From: CAZSSH01 sp964609825
GTDB lineage: Bacteria > Verrucomicrobiota > Lentisphaeria > Victivallales > Victivallaceae
Direction: 5' to 3'
Assembly (NCBI GenBank): GCA_964609825.1
Contig: CAZSSH010000010.1
Coordinates: forward strand, 1-64,000
Length of the DNA stretch: 64,000 nucleotides
This document shows, piece by piece, positions 25,719 through 34,864 of this stretch; position 1 is the stretch's first letter; each line of letters starts with the position of its first letter. Made by a program: the position numbers and the translations under genes. The notes below the pieces were generated by a model. It had not been told where the DNA came from. It ran no database searches and saw only the letters and a list, made by a program, of their open reading frames with translations.

Positions 25719-27218
25719 ATGCAAAGCAATCTTGACCGGTTTATGGAACATTTCAAATTTGAGGGGCTTACCTTCGATGATATTTCCCTGGTCACCCAGT
25801 ATGCGGACTTTTTGCCGCATGAAACCAATATTTCCAGCCGTTTCACCCGTAACGTTTCGCTCAATATCCCGTTTGTCAGTGCCGCGATGGACACCGTTAC
25901 CGAGAGTGCCATGGCCATCGCCATGGCCCGTTTGGGCGGCATCGGCGTGATTCACAAAAACCTCACCGTTGAGCGGCAGGTCGAGGAGGTCCGCAAGGTA
26001 AAGTATTACCTCAACGGTATCATCCGCAACCCGGTCGTCTTTTCGCAGGACGCGACCGTTGAGGAGATGATGAATGAAAAACGGCTCAAAAAGTACTCGT
26101 TTTCGGGTTTTCCGATCATCGACAAAGACGGTCGTCTGGTCGGGATCATCACTAGCCGCGACATCAAATTTTTGACCGATTACAGGATCAAGATCAAGGA
26201 CGTGATGACCAAAAAGCCGATCACCGCCAAGGACTCGGTGCCGATGTCCGACGCATATCAGATCATGCTTGAGAACAAAGTCGGCAAACTTCCGATGGTT
26301 GACAAATCCGGCAAATTGACCGGCCTTTACAGTTTTCTCGACGTTAAAACCCTGATTGACAAAGAGGAGCCTGATTACAACCGCGATGCCCGCCATCAGC
26401 TGCGCGTGGCCGCCGGCATCGGTCCTTATGACGAAGAGCGCGCGACCGCGCTGGTCAATGCCGATGTCGATGTTTTGGTCGTCGATACCGCCCACGGCCA
26501 CTCCAAAGGGGTGGTCGATACCGTCCGCTGGGTCAAAAAGACCTTTGGTGACAAAGTTGACGTGATTGGCGGCAACATTGCCACCGGCAAGGCCGCCAAA
26601 GCCTTGGCCGACGCGGGCGCCGACGGGATCAAAGTCGGGATCGGACCCGGCTCGATTTGTACGACGCGTGTCGTGGCCGGGGTCGGCATCCCGCAGGTGA
26701 CTGCTGTTTACGAAGTCGTGAAAGCGCTTCCCAAAGATATTCCCGTGATCGCCGACGGCGGCATCAAGTACTCGGGCGACGTCGCCAAGGCGATTGCCAT
26801 CGGCGCCTCCTGTGTGATGATGGGTTCGGCCTTGGCCGGTACCGGCGAGTGCCCCGGCGAAGTGGTGTTGCATCAGGGCCGCAGCTATGTCGTCTATCGT
26901 GGCATGGGCAGTTTGGAAGCGATGAAAACCGGCAAAGGCAGCCGCGAGCGCTACGGCCAAAAGGATGTCGAGGACGATACCAAATTGGTGCCGCAGGGCA
27001 TCGAGGGGTTGGTCCCTTTTCGCGGGCCGGTGGCCAATGTCCTCGTGCAGTTTACCGGCGGGCTGCGTTACTCCTTCGGGTACTGCGGCGCGCGGACGCT
27101 CAAAGAGTTTCAGGACAATGTCGAGCTGGTGCGGGTGAGCTCGGCCGGGCTGCGTGAGGCGCATCCCCATGATGTTACTTTGCTCAAAGATGCTCCCAAC
27201 TATTCGCCGAGCAACTGA
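25719..27218 (+). CDS. guaB: IMP dehydrogenase
   Basis: Catalyses IMP + NAD+ to XMP, the first committed step to GMP. The 499-residue protein has the classic layout: N-terminal barrel start (LTFDDISLV, PFVSAAMDTVTE), two CBS domains at about 95-215 (SGFPIIDKDGRLVGIITSRD and KLPMVDKSGKLTGLYSFLD), the catalytic-loop motif GPGSICTT with Cys314, and the flap region with GKGSRERYG. It heads a run of six overlapping or closely spaced genes, an unusual link of nucleotide synthesis with envelope genes. TTTGGAG lies upstream of the ATG. Confidence 0.98.
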   Translation: MQSNLDRFMEHFKFEGLTFDDISLVTQYADFLPHETNISSRFTRNVSLNIPFVSAAMDTVTESAMAIAMARLGGIGVIHKNLTVERQVEEVRKVKYYLNGIIRNPVVFSQDATVEEMMNEKRLKKYSFSGFPIIDKDGRLVGIITSRDIKFLTDYRIKIKDVMTKKPITAKDSVPMSDAYQIMLENKVGKLPMVDKSGKLTGLYSFLDVKTLIDKEEPDYNRDARHQLRVAAGIGPYDEERATALVNADVDVLVVDTAHGHSKGVVDTVRWVKKTFGDKVDVIGGNIATGKAAKALADAGADGIKVGIGPGSICTTRVVAGVGIPQVTAVYEVVKALPKDIPVIADGGIKYSGDVAKAIAIGASCVMMGSALAGTGECPGEVVLHQGRSYVVYRGMGSLEAMKTGKGSRERYGQKDVEDDTKLVPQGIEGLVPFRGPVANVLVQFTGGLRYSFGYCGARTLKEFQDNVELVRVSSAGLREAHPHDVTLLKDAPNYSPSN

Positions 27219-27811
27219 TGAAAAAAATTCAATTATTTTGGTTGATCGCATTTTGTTTCGTCTGCCTCGGTGCCGCGGCGGCTGAGCAGCGCATTGCGGT
27301 GGTCAACGTCGAGCGGGTGTTTAAGGAGTTTTATAAAAGCAAAATCGCTGAGGATCAGATCAAGCAGCAGGCGGAGATTTACCGCAACTACATGATCAAA
27401 TCCAACGAGCAAATCAAAAAGCTCAACGGCGAAGTAAAGTTGGCGTTTGACAACTCGCAAAACATTGCTGTCTCCGATGAGGAGCGCAACAAGTACAATC
27501 AGGAGTATCAAACCAAGTCCGCGATGGTTTCCGAGCGCAAGGCGGCTCTTGAGCTTTACGTTAAGGAAAAGGGCCTTTTGATGCAGGATATGGAGAAGAA
27601 AAAACGCAACGAGATCGTCAGTGAGATCCTCGAAAGCGTCAAAAAGCGGTCGGCGGCGGAAGGATACGATTTCGTATTTGACTCCTCCGGCAAAACGATG
27701 AATGAGCAGCCCTCGGTGATCATTTTCCCGGCCAAGGTCGATTTGACCGACGCGGTGATCGAGGAGCTCAACCGGACCAGAACTCAAAGCAGCAAGGAGA
27801 CTGATAAATGA
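27218..27811 (+). CDS. skp: OmpH/Skp-family periplasmic chaperone
   Basis: The 197-residue protein has a signal peptide (to about residue 22), then IAVVNVERVFKEFYKS, the family opening, a long charged coiled coil (about 45-130) and a closing strand segment YDFVFDSSGKTMNEQPSVI. Skp proteins hold unfolded outer-membrane proteins in the periplasm. The start codon overlaps the guaB stop by one base, and its end overlaps lpxD by four, so translation is coupled. The Skp-LpxD pair is conserved in Gram-negative bacteria. Confidence 0.92.
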   Translation: MKKIQLFWLIAFCFVCLGAAAAEQRIAVVNVERVFKEFYKSKIAEDQIKQQAEIYRNYMIKSNEQIKKLNGEVKLAFDNSQNIAVSDEERNKYNQEYQTKSAMVSERKAALELYVKEKGLLMQDMEKKKRNEIVSEILESVKKRSAAEGYDFVFDSSGKTMNEQPSVIIFPAKVDLTDAVIEELNRTRTQSSKETDK

Positions 27812-28842
27812 ATCAAGTGGTGTTAACGGCGGCCAAGGTCGCGGAGATCGTCAACGGTAAGATTGTCGGATGTGCGGACCGGGAAATCTCCGGCGTGAGC
27901 TCGATCAAAGAAGCGACTGCCGGTCATTTGTCGTTTGTCGGCAATAAAAAATATGAGACCCAGCTCCAAAATACCAAAGCCGGGATCGTTTTGGTCTGTC
28001 CCGATTTGGCCAACAGCAGCAGCGATGAGCGCACTTTGATTGTTTGCGACAATGTCGATTATGCTTTCAGTAAAATTTTGTCGGTGTTTGCCGAGCCGCC
28101 GCCGGCGTATCCGGTCGGCGTCCACCCGAGCGCAGTGGTCGATCCCTCGGTCAAGCTCGGTCAGGGTGTCTCTATCGGTGCCAATGCGGTCATTGAGGCC
28201 GGAGCGGAAATCGGCGACGGCACCGTGATCGGCGCCGGGTGCTATATCGGCCATGACGTCAAAATCGGTGCGGGCTCCTTGCTTTATCCCAACGTGACCG
28301 TGATGTACCGCTGTCTTATCGGCCGCAAAGCTGTGATCCACCCCGGCGTGGTCATTGGCGGCGACGGTTTCGGTTTTGTCCCGACCCCCAAGGGTTTGGT
28401 CAAAGTCCCGCAAACCGGGATCGTCCAGATTGATGACGATGTCGAAATCGGCGCCAATACGACCATTGACCGCGCCCGTTTCGGCCGTACTTGGATCAAG
28501 AGTAATGTCAAGATTGACAACCAGGTGATGGTTGCTCATAATGTGGTCATCGGCGAAAGCTCGATTTTGGTCGCCCAGTGCGGTATTGCCGGCAGTGCCG
28601 AGCTCGGACGCGGGGTGGTTTTGGCTGCCAAAGCAGGGGTCAACGGTCATATTACTCTGGGCGACGGCGTCCAGGTGGCCGGCACCAGCGGCGTGGTGAA
28701 GAGTTTGCCCGCGGGCGCGATTGCGCTGGGGACTCCGGCCGAGTCGCAACGCGAGTTTATGGCCCGTTTTACGTTGCCGTCGCGTGTTGAGAAGCTTGCG
28801 GCCAAAGTCAAAGAGCTTGAAGCCAAGCTTAACGGCAAGTGA
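27808..28842 (+). CDS. lpxD: UDP-3-O-acylglucosamine N-acyltransferase
   Basis: Third step of lipid A synthesis: adds the N-linked acyl chain from acyl-ACP to UDP-3-O-acylglucosamine. The 344-residue protein has the N-terminal uridine-binding domain (to about 100), a left-handed beta-helix of hexapeptide repeats (GANAVIEAGAEIGDGTVIGAG), the catalytic-site region QVMVAHNVVIGE with the proton-accepting His, and a C-terminal helix that ends KVKELEAKLNGK. Four-base overlaps with skp and with the following gene. It shows the organism makes lipid A. Confidence 0.97.
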   Translation: MNQVVLTAAKVAEIVNGKIVGCADREISGVSSIKEATAGHLSFVGNKKYETQLQNTKAGIVLVCPDLANSSSDERTLIVCDNVDYAFSKILSVFAEPPPAYPVGVHPSAVVDPSVKLGQGVSIGANAVIEAGAEIGDGTVIGAGCYIGHDVKIGAGSLLYPNVTVMYRCLIGRKAVIHPGVVIGGDGFGFVPTPKGLVKVPQTGIVQIDDDVEIGANTTIDRARFGRTWIKSNVKIDNQVMVAHNVVIGESSILVAQCGIAGSAELGRGVVLAAKAGVNGHITLGDGVQVAGTSGVVKSLPAGAIALGTPAESQREFMARFTLPSRVEKLAAKVKELEAKLNGK

Positions 28843-30098
28843 GATATTTTTGGCTCATTACGCTCGTGCTGGCCGCTTCTTTCGTCATGATGGCGGAAGA
28901 GGATCCGGCGGCACCGGCGGACCCGCTGCGGATGAAGGCGCAAAACAACGATGCGCAGGCCCAGCTGGATTTGGCCAATGAGTTTTTGCACGGGTTAAAC
29001 GGCCGCAATGCCAACCCGACTTTGGCTGTGTACTGGTTTCGCAAGGCAGCCGAAAACGGCAAGCTGGAGGCGTTGTATAACCTCGGGCTTTGTCAGGAGT
29101 TCGGCATCGGCATCAACAAGAGCCGCGTCCGCGCCTACGAGTCCTACCGCAAGGCGGGCGAGGCCGGATATCTGCCCGCCCGGAGCCGCTCGGCCGTGAT
29201 GTTGTTTTATGGGGTGCCCGCGGAGCAGGAGGATTTGGTCAAGCTCCCGGCGATTGCCTCGGAGCGTAAAAAAGCGCTTGATATTTTGACCAAAATGGCC
29301 GACCAAAACGATGCGGTCGCCATGCGCGAATTGGCCAAACTTTATTTGGTGGAGAAAGATTCTCCGGCCAAGCTGGTCGAGGTGCGCAAGTTGTTGGAAA
29401 AATCCGCCGCGGCCAATGACGGCGAGGCGCTGCGGCTCCTGGCCCAGTGTCTCTTGGACGGCATCGGCGGCGATATCGACGAAAAGCAGGGTGTGATTTT
29501 TTTGCGCCGCGCGGTCGAGCTGGAGGACTATAACGCGATGTACCTTTACGGGCGGTTGCTCGAGTACGGCGAGGGCGTCCCCACCGATGGAGCCAAAGCT
29601 TTTGAGTACACCAAAATTGCCGCCGACAACAATATCCCGGCGGCAATGGTCCGCATGGGCGATTATTATTTGGAGGGCGAATTCATCGGCCATGATCCGG
29701 CGGCGGCGCTCAAGCTTTACAAAAAAGCCGTGACGATGAATTACCCGGAGGCTTACTCCAAGCTGGGTCGGGCCTACTTTAACGGTTACGGCGTCAAGGC
29801 GGACAAAGAGGCGGCATTTGATTACTATACCTCCGGCGCACGCGAGGGCGACCCGCAGGCCCAGTATTTTTTGGGCAAATGTTATTTGGACGGCATCGGA
29901 GTGGCGCAGGACTTGTCGGCGGCCGTCTACTGGTTTCGCAAAGCGGCGGCGGCCAATCACATAGAGGCTTGCCGCGAGCTCGGAGTGTGTCTCGTTACGG
30001 GCAAGGGTACCCCTAAGGATGAAGCGTTGGGCTACCGGCTCTTGAAACAGGCGGCGGAGGCCAATGACCGCGAAGCAGTGTTGATTTTATCCCAATAG
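28839..30098 (+). CDS. secreted Sel1-repeat (SLR) protein
   Basis: The 419-residue protein starts with GTG overlapping the lpxD stop, then a short signal peptide (MRYFWLITLVLAASFVMMAE). The rest is a solenoid of Sel1 repeats, for example AVYWFRKAAENGKLEALYNL, LYKKAVTMNYPEAYSKLGRA and AVYWFRKAAAANHIEACREL. Sel1 proteins serve as scaffolds for protein complexes; in a periplasmic setting beside Skp, LpxD and a lytic transglycosylase an envelope-assembly role is likely but not proven. Confidence 0.9.
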   Translation: MRYFWLITLVLAASFVMMAEEDPAAPADPLRMKAQNNDAQAQLDLANEFLHGLNGRNANPTLAVYWFRKAAENGKLEALYNLGLCQEFGIGINKSRVRAYESYRKAGEAGYLPARSRSAVMLFYGVPAEQEDLVKLPAIASERKKALDILTKMADQNDAVAMRELAKLYLVEKDSPAKLVEVRKLLEKSAAANDGEALRLLAQCLLDGIGGDIDEKQGVIFLRRAVELEDYNAMYLYGRLLEYGEGVPTDGAKAFEYTKIAADNNIPAAMVRMGDYYLEGEFIGHDPAAALKLYKKAVTMNYPEAYSKLGRAYFNGYGVKADKEAAFDYYTSGAREGDPQAQYFLGKCYLDGIGVAQDLSAAVYWFRKAAAANHIEACRELGVCLVTGKGTPKDEALGYRLLKQAAEANDREAVLILSQ

Positions 30099-30110
30099 GA
30101 TGCCGACCGG

Positions 30111-30683
30111 ATGAAAAAAAAGAGCAGTATCAATATCAATTTGTGGATGAAATTCTCGGCGCTGCTGCTGATGGGATTATTGATGTTTTTTTATCGCGAG
30201 GATTTGCGCGACTTGACGGTGGATGACACCAAATATGCCGACCAGATCCGCGAGGCCGCCGAGCGTTACGGTTTGCCGCCCGAGCTGGTGAGATCGGTGG
30301 TGTTTCAGGAGAGCCGCTTTAACCCGACGGTGGTGGGCGGCAAAGGAGAGATCGGCTTGATGCAGCTGCTGCCGGAGGGCTCGGTCTCGGAGTGGGCGTC
30401 GGCGACCGGCAAACCGGCGCCGGGCAGCCGGGAGCTGATGGATGTCAGGACCAATTTAAACATCGGTTGCTGGTATTTGGCGCGGGCGGTGCGGCGCTGG
30501 GAAAAATTTGATCACAAGTATGAGCTTGCATTGGCTCAATACAATGCAGGAGAAAGCAGGGCGGCCAAATGGAAACCCGAGGAGTATGACGGTGAGGTGA
30601 TTGACCGCATCGGGATCAAGAGTACGCGGCACTATGTGACGCGGATTATGAAGCGATACGATTATTATTTGGAGCAAAAATGA
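30111..30683 (+). CDS. SLT-type lytic transglycosylase
   Basis: Cuts peptidoglycan between MurNAc and GlcNAc forming 1,6-anhydro ends. The 190-residue protein has an N-terminal membrane anchor (about 12-27) and a soluble transglycosylase domain with all signatures: catalytic Glu67 in VFQESRFNP, GEIGLMQLLP, ALAQYNAGE and YVTRIMKRY. It follows the Sel1 gene by 12 bases and overlaps the DUF3047 gene by four. Single-domain length is like the short MltE/Slt-core type. Confidence 0.93.
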   Translation: MKKKSSININLWMKFSALLLMGLLMFFYREDLRDLTVDDTKYADQIREAAERYGLPPELVRSVVFQESRFNPTVVGGKGEIGLMQLLPEGSVSEWASATGKPAPGSRELMDVRTNLNIGCWYLARAVRRWEKFDHKYELALAQYNAGESRAAKWKPEEYDGEVIDRIGIKSTRHYVTRIMKRYDYYLEQK

Positions 30684-31348
30684 TTCGTTTGTTGTTGATA
30701 TCAGTCTTTTTTTTGGGCGTGGCCATGACCACGGGCGCCCGGGATATTGCCTGGCGCAACGATTTTATGGACAATCAAACTCTGGACAAGGACTGGAAGT
30801 TTGAGGGCGCCAAATTTATGGTGCCCAAGACGGTGTTTAAAGTTGACACCGACGATACCGCCGAGGACGGCAAGGTGCTGCTGGTTGAGTCCAATCAGGC
30901 GAGCGGTCTTATGATGGCGGCGCCGCAAAATGTCGACTTGGCCAAAGCCCCCGTGATGCGCTGGCGCTGGCGGGTCTTGCGCCCGGTGGTGCTGACGACC
31001 GAGGTCGAGCCCGATGATCAGGCGATCGTGATGTACTTTGGCGACGGGACATTGTTTCGGCAAAAAAGCGTGGCGTTTCGTTGGGAAGTCAATACGGCGG
31101 TCGGTGCCAGCAATTTACTCAAATACGGCGGCGGCATGATGACGGTCAAGTCGCATTGCGTCCGCAACAAAGAGGCCCAGGTCAACGAGTGGTACGTTGA
31201 GGAAATCAACGTCTATCAGGCGTATCTGGAGGCCTACGGCCAGCCGCCCGCCAACAATTTTATCATCAGCGTCGGCGCCAACAGCCAATACACCAAAAGC
31301 AACACCCGCGCCCAAGTCGACTACATCGAGTTTGTCTCCGAGAAATAA
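30680..31348 (+). CDS. DUF3047 family secreted protein
   Basis: A 222-residue protein with a signal peptide (MIRLLLISVFFLGVAMTTGA). The body fits DUF3047: an early strand DWKFEGAKF, the block APVMRWRWRVLRPV followed by DDQAIVMYFGDG, and a C-terminal SVGANSQYTKSNTRAQVDYI. The fold is a predicted jelly-roll beta-sandwich, function unknown. It closes the guaB-to-DUF3047 run, overlapping the transglycosylase by four bases. It is convergent with the nicO gene. Confidence 0.85.
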   Translation: MIRLLLISVFFLGVAMTTGARDIAWRNDFMDNQTLDKDWKFEGAKFMVPKTVFKVDTDDTAEDGKVLLVESNQASGLMMAAPQNVDLAKAPVMRWRWRVLRPVVLTTEVEPDDQAIVMYFGDGTLFRQKSVAFRWEVNTAVGASNLLKYGGGMMTVKSHCVRNKEAQVNEWYVEEINVYQAYLEAYGQPPANNFIISVGANSQYTKSNTRAQVDYIEFVSEK

Positions 31349-31367
31349 TTTTTAACGGTCTGCTGTT

Positions 31368-32225
31368 TTACCTCAACAATACAATGCCAAAGACCGTGAC
31401 GGCAAGTCCGGCGGCGAGGGCAAAAAAGCTCTCGGCAAGCTCGATACGGCGTCTGGCAAGGGTGCTTACGGTCAATTGTTTGCCCAGTACCGCCACTACA
31501 TTGATCGTTGCCAATGTCGCCGCCATCCCGAGCGAAAAGGCCAATGCCAGCAATATGCCGATGCCAAGCATCCTGTGCGACAGAAAAAATAGCATAATCA
31601 ATACCACTCCGGGGCAGGGGACCAGTCCGAGGGCGACCACGGGCGGCAGCACCTTGGCCCAGCCGTTGCCGGGGGCGGTCGGGGCCGCGGGTTTGTCCTG
31701 ATTGCCGCGCAGCAAAAGGACTCCTTTCGCAATCAAATAGAGCCCCAAAATCACGATCAATACATCACTGGCCGATTGCGCATGGTGGTAGGCCCGGTCG
31801 CCGGTCGCCAGCATCCCGTCTTTCAAAAAAAGCGCCAAAAATAAAACCAATACGACTCCGGCCAACCCGTGAAAGAGCCCGAGGCCAACCCCGTAAGCCC
31901 CGCCCTGCAATACTGATATTTTTTGTGATATCGCATAAGAGGCCGATACAAATTTGCCATGCCCCGGCCCCAGTGAGTGCACCACGCCGTACAAGGCGGC
32001 TAGCGTGAGCAAGAGCCCCAAGGGAAGCGTCGCTCTGCCTTGTTTGGCGTCGCTCACGGTCTTTGCCATCGTTTCCTTGAGTTTGGCCTGATAACGGTTG
32101 AGCCGCATCAGCATGGTGGGTGACGGCAAACTGGAATCGGTCTGGACGGCAAGCGGTTGGTCGTCGGCGGCCAGACTTGCGGTAAGCATGAAGCTTGCAA
32201 ATAAAGACAATAATAAAAATTTCAT
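31368..32225 (-). CDS. NicO-family nickel/cobalt transporter
   Basis: The 285-residue membrane protein has a signal-like first helix and six or so hydrophobic segments. Family markers are VVHSLGPGHGKFVSASYAIS and LGLVPCPGVVLIMLFFLS, plus a late ATLATINVV. NicO proteins, including RcnA, move Ni2+ or Co2+ across the inner membrane, mostly outward. The ATG at 32225 overlaps the stop of the DUF1007 gene by four bases, so the two are coupled. Direction of transport here is not clear from sequence. Confidence 0.85.
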   Translation of the reverse strand: MKFLLLSLFASFMLTASLAADDQPLAVQTDSSLPSPTMLMRLNRYQAKLKETMAKTVSDAKQGRATLPLGLLLTLAALYGVVHSLGPGHGKFVSASYAISQKISVLQGGAYGVGLGLFHGLAGVVLVLFLALFLKDGMLATGDRAYHHAQSASDVLIVILGLYLIAKGVLLLRGNQDKPAAPTAPGNGWAKVLPPVVALGLVPCPGVVLIMLFFLSHRMLGIGILLALAFSLGMAATLATINVVAVLGKQLTVSTLARRRIELAESFFALAAGLAVTVFGIVLLR

Positions 32226-32821
32226 GGCTTCTTTTTGAGCTCTGCCACCAGCGCCCACGGGTGGATCTGGTCAAAGTAATAGGCGGTGTCGGCGCTTTGC
32301 CGGAGTGATGTTTTGATCTCGTAGCGGTCGGCGTCGCGGGCAAAGGCGGGGTTGGTCTTGCTGAAAATGATTTCGTTGTAATAGGTTGGATCGAAGGTGT
32401 CGATCACCAGCTCTTTGGCAATGCCGTCGAGCGTCACCGGGCAGGGGACAAAAAAGGTCATCCACAAAGCGCCGTTTTTAAACTCGGCCGTGTAGTCGGT
32501 CGCCGGGCCGACTTGTTGTCTGACACCGTCGACCCGGACAAAAATGACGCCGCCCTCGCTCAAAATCGGGTCAAATAGCTCCTGTTTTACCGTTGCGGTT
32601 TCAGTCGGGGTCAATTTCTCGTCGCGGTCCTGATCATAACTGTCGGCGGCGGCCGCCGAGTAAAAATAATCAAAGCGCCACTTGACCCAAAAGCCGCTCA
32701 ATCCCTTGCTGTCAAACACCAGCCCCAGCGATTGCTCAATGGTGACATGCGGGTGCGCTTGGGCAACTATGCCACTGACCATCAATGAGAGTAACAGCCA
32801 CAATTTGGGATTTGCCATCAT
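32222..32821 (-). CDS. DUF1007 periplasmic protein, NicO partner
   Basis: The 199-residue protein has a signal peptide and then the DUF1007 opening AHPHVTIEQSLGLVF, an EF-like acidic patch DQDRDEKLTPTE and a C-terminal FDPTYYNEIIF. DUF1007 genes stand beside nicO genes in many bacteria and are thought to assist metal handling in the periplasm. Two adjacent ATGs (32821, 32818) follow AAGGA; an upstream open frame to 32971 overlaps the tsf end and the terminator and is rejected. Confidence 0.85.
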   Translation of the reverse strand: MMANPKLWLLLSLMVSGIVAQAHPHVTIEQSLGLVFDSKGLSGFWVKWRFDYFYSAAAADSYDQDRDEKLTPTETATVKQELFDPILSEGGVIFVRVDGVRQQVGPATDYTAEFKNGALWMTFFVPCPVTLDGIAKELVIDTFDPTYYNEIIFSKTNPAFARDADRYEIKTSLRQSADTAYYFDQIHPWALVAELKKKP

Positions 32822-32888
32822 TGGTAATTTCCTTGCTTTTATTGCTAATATACCATGATCGGTGGTAATTGCAAGCGCAAAACGGGCA

Positions 32889-32924
32889 CAAAAAAACGGC
32901 CGGAAATCATTTTTCGGCCGTTTT
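32889..32924 (-). terminator. rho-independent terminator of rpsB-tsf
   Basis: AAAACGGCCG (32893-32902) and CGGCCGTTTT (32915-32924) form the stem; on the minus strand it is followed by a run of T (32890-32896). It separates tsf from the DUF1007-nicO pair. Confidence 0.9.
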
Positions 32925-32946
32925 GCTTTTGGATCGCAGGCTAAGC

Positions 32947-33750
32947 TTAGAGCTCTTCGCCGACTTCCCAACGGATAAAGCGCTTGACTTTGAGGTTGGG
33001 CTTAAATTTCGCCAAAGTGGTCTTGTCGTCACGGATCCAGGGTTGGTTCATGAGACAGACTTCGCCGAAATATTTGTTGATTTTGCCGACGAGGATCTTT
33101 TCGATCATTTCGGCGGGTTTGCCGGCCAATTTGGGATCGGCGGCAAGCGCGATTTCTTTTTCCTTGGCGATCACATCGGCCGGAACATCGGCGGGAGTGA
33201 TGAAAGAGGGCTTAAAGGCCGCGATATGGAGGCAAATGTCGTTCAAGACTTCGGGATCGGTTTCGCCCTCGACGTCGATTAATACGCTGACGCGGCCGCC
33301 CATGTGGTGGTAGCTCGCCAGAGCACCGGCGGTCTGCCAGTTGACGACGCGGCGGATCTGCATATTTTCGCCGATGGTGGCGATTTTTTCGGTCAGATTG
33401 GCGATTTCGTTTTGGTTGACGAGGTCGGCGACATCGCCGTTTTTGCCCAATTTGGCGGCGGCGGCGGCAATGCCGTTGACGAAGTTGATGAATTTATCGG
33501 TGTTGGCGGCGAAGTCGGTTTCGCAGAGGACTTCGACCAAAGCGGCGGCTTTGCCGTCGATGGCGCTCAACACTTTGCCGTTGTTGGTGGCGCGTCCGAC
33601 TTTTTTCTCAGCCTTGGCAACCCCGGATTTGCGGAGGTTTTCAATCGCCAGCTCCATATCGCCGTTGGCGGCGGTCAGGGCGCGTTTGCAGTCCATCATT
33701 CCCGCGCCGGTTTTGTCGCGGAGATCTTTTACCATATCGGCACTGATCAT
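32947..33750 (-). CDS. tsf: elongation factor Ts
   Basis: Nucleotide exchange factor for EF-Tu. The 267-residue protein has the UBA-like N-terminal domain with KDLRDKTGAGMMDCKRAL, then VLCETDFAAN and the two core subdomains (HHMGGRVSVLIDVEG). The ATG at 33750 follows AAGGAG; upstream open codons to 33822 overlap rpsB and are ignored. It follows rpsB by 25 bases, the standard arrangement. Confidence 0.98.
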   Translation of the reverse strand: MISADMVKDLRDKTGAGMMDCKRALTAANGDMELAIENLRKSGVAKAEKKVGRATNNGKVLSAIDGKAAALVEVLCETDFAANTDKFINFVNGIAAAAAKLGKNGDVADLVNQNEIANLTEKIATIGENMQIRRVVNWQTAGALASYHHMGGRVSVLIDVEGETDPEVLNDICLHIAAFKPSFITPADVPADVIAKEKEIALAADPKLAGKPAEMIEKILVGKINKYFGEVCLMNQPWIRDDKTTLAKFKPNLKVKRFIRWEVGEEL

Positions 33751-33775
33751 AATATAACTCCTTAAAAGATATGAA

Positions 33776-34633
33776 TTACTTGGCTTCTTCGGCGACTTTT
33801 TCGGCCTTTTCGCCTTCTTCACCGGCCTTGCGGCGGGGAGCGCGGCGGGGTTTGTCGGCCTTTTCAGTCTTGTCGGCGTCTTCGGTCTGCTCCTGGGCCA
33901 CTTTTTTGGCGGCTTCGGCGGCGTCGCGGGCCTCGGTCACTTTTTTCTGATGAATTTCTTTGGCGATTTTGATCGACTCGGTTATAATGTTGCTGACGAC
34001 CTGGACCGACTTGACCGCGTCATCGTTGGCGGCGATCGGGTAATCGACCAAGCTCGGGTCGCCGTTGGTATCGACGATGGCGACGATCGGAATGTTGAGT
34101 TTGTTGGCTTCGCGGACGGCGTTGATTTCGTTGCAGACGTCAATGACGACCAAAACGGCGGGCAAACGCTTCATGTTGGCGATGCCGTCGAGGTCGCGGT
34201 GCAGCTTTTCGCCGCGGCGGCTCAACGAGGAAACTTCTTTTTTCTTCATCGTTTTGACCGCCTCGGACTCGAGGATGGCGTCAATTTCCGCCATCTTGGA
34301 GATGCTCTTGCGGATGGTGACGTTATTGGTCAAGGTACCGCCGAGCCAGCGCTCGGAGACATGATACATGCCGGTGGCATCGGCGGTCTCTTTGACGAGA
34401 TCGCGGATCTGGCGCTTGGTGCCGACAAACAAAACGTCGCCGCCGTTGGCCACGGTGCGTTGCAGGAAATTGCAGGCGGCCGCGATCTGATACATGGTTT
34501 TGGTAAGGTCGATGATCGAGATGCCGTTTTTGGCGCCGTAGACGTATTCTTTCATCTTCGGGTTCCAGCGACGGGTCTGGTGACCAAAGTGACAGCCGGC
34601 TTCCATCAGGTCATTGATTGTGATTTTTGCCAT
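33776..34633 (-). CDS. rpsB: 30S ribosomal protein S2
   Basis: The 285-residue protein has the S2 signatures MEAGCHFGHQTRRWNPKM, VLFVGTKRQ and LPAVLVVIDV. A charged tail of about 50 residues rich in Lys, Arg, Glu and Ala follows the conserved core, longer than in E. coli. ATG at 34633 follows AAGGA; the promoter is at 34732-34759. It forms an operon with tsf. Confidence 0.98.
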   Translation of the reverse strand: MAKITINDLMEAGCHFGHQTRRWNPKMKEYVYGAKNGISIIDLTKTMYQIAAACNFLQRTVANGGDVLFVGTKRQIRDLVKETADATGMYHVSERWLGGTLTNNVTIRKSISKMAEIDAILESEAVKTMKKKEVSSLSRRGEKLHRDLDGIANMKRLPAVLVVIDVCNEINAVREANKLNIPIVAIVDTNGDPSLVDYPIAANDDAVKSVQVVSNIITESIKIAKEIHQKKVTEARDAAEAAKKVAQEQTEDADKTEKADKPRRAPRRKAGEEGEKAEKVAEEAK

Positions 34634-34731
34634 TTTGAGCAATTTCCTTTTTGTTTGCGGCAACTTTTATTTAAGATGCCTCTGGTTTAATTGTGTTGCT
34701 TCGCTCTCGTCAACGGACAGGAGCATTGTTT

Positions 34732-34759
34732 AATATAGCACCAAAAAAATCTTTTTCAA
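34732..34759 (-). promoter_or_regulatory. promoter of rpsB-tsf
   Basis: Minus-strand TTGAAA (34754-34759) and TATATT (34732-34737), spacer 16 bases, giving a leader of about 90 nt. Confidence 0.65.
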
Positions 34760-34864
34760 TGTTTGCATAATCGATTTTTGACACTAAATTATATAAAATA
34801 AACGTTATTTTGCGCAAAGATCAGCACCGGTTGCAAGATCGGCCGGTGAAACCCAAGGATGCAG

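Noticed and set aside
25476..27251. 591-codon open frame on the minus strand opposite guaB
   Set aside because: It is the antisense shadow of IMP dehydrogenase in a GC-biased gene; the plus strand has all catalytic motifs, promoter and ribosome site.
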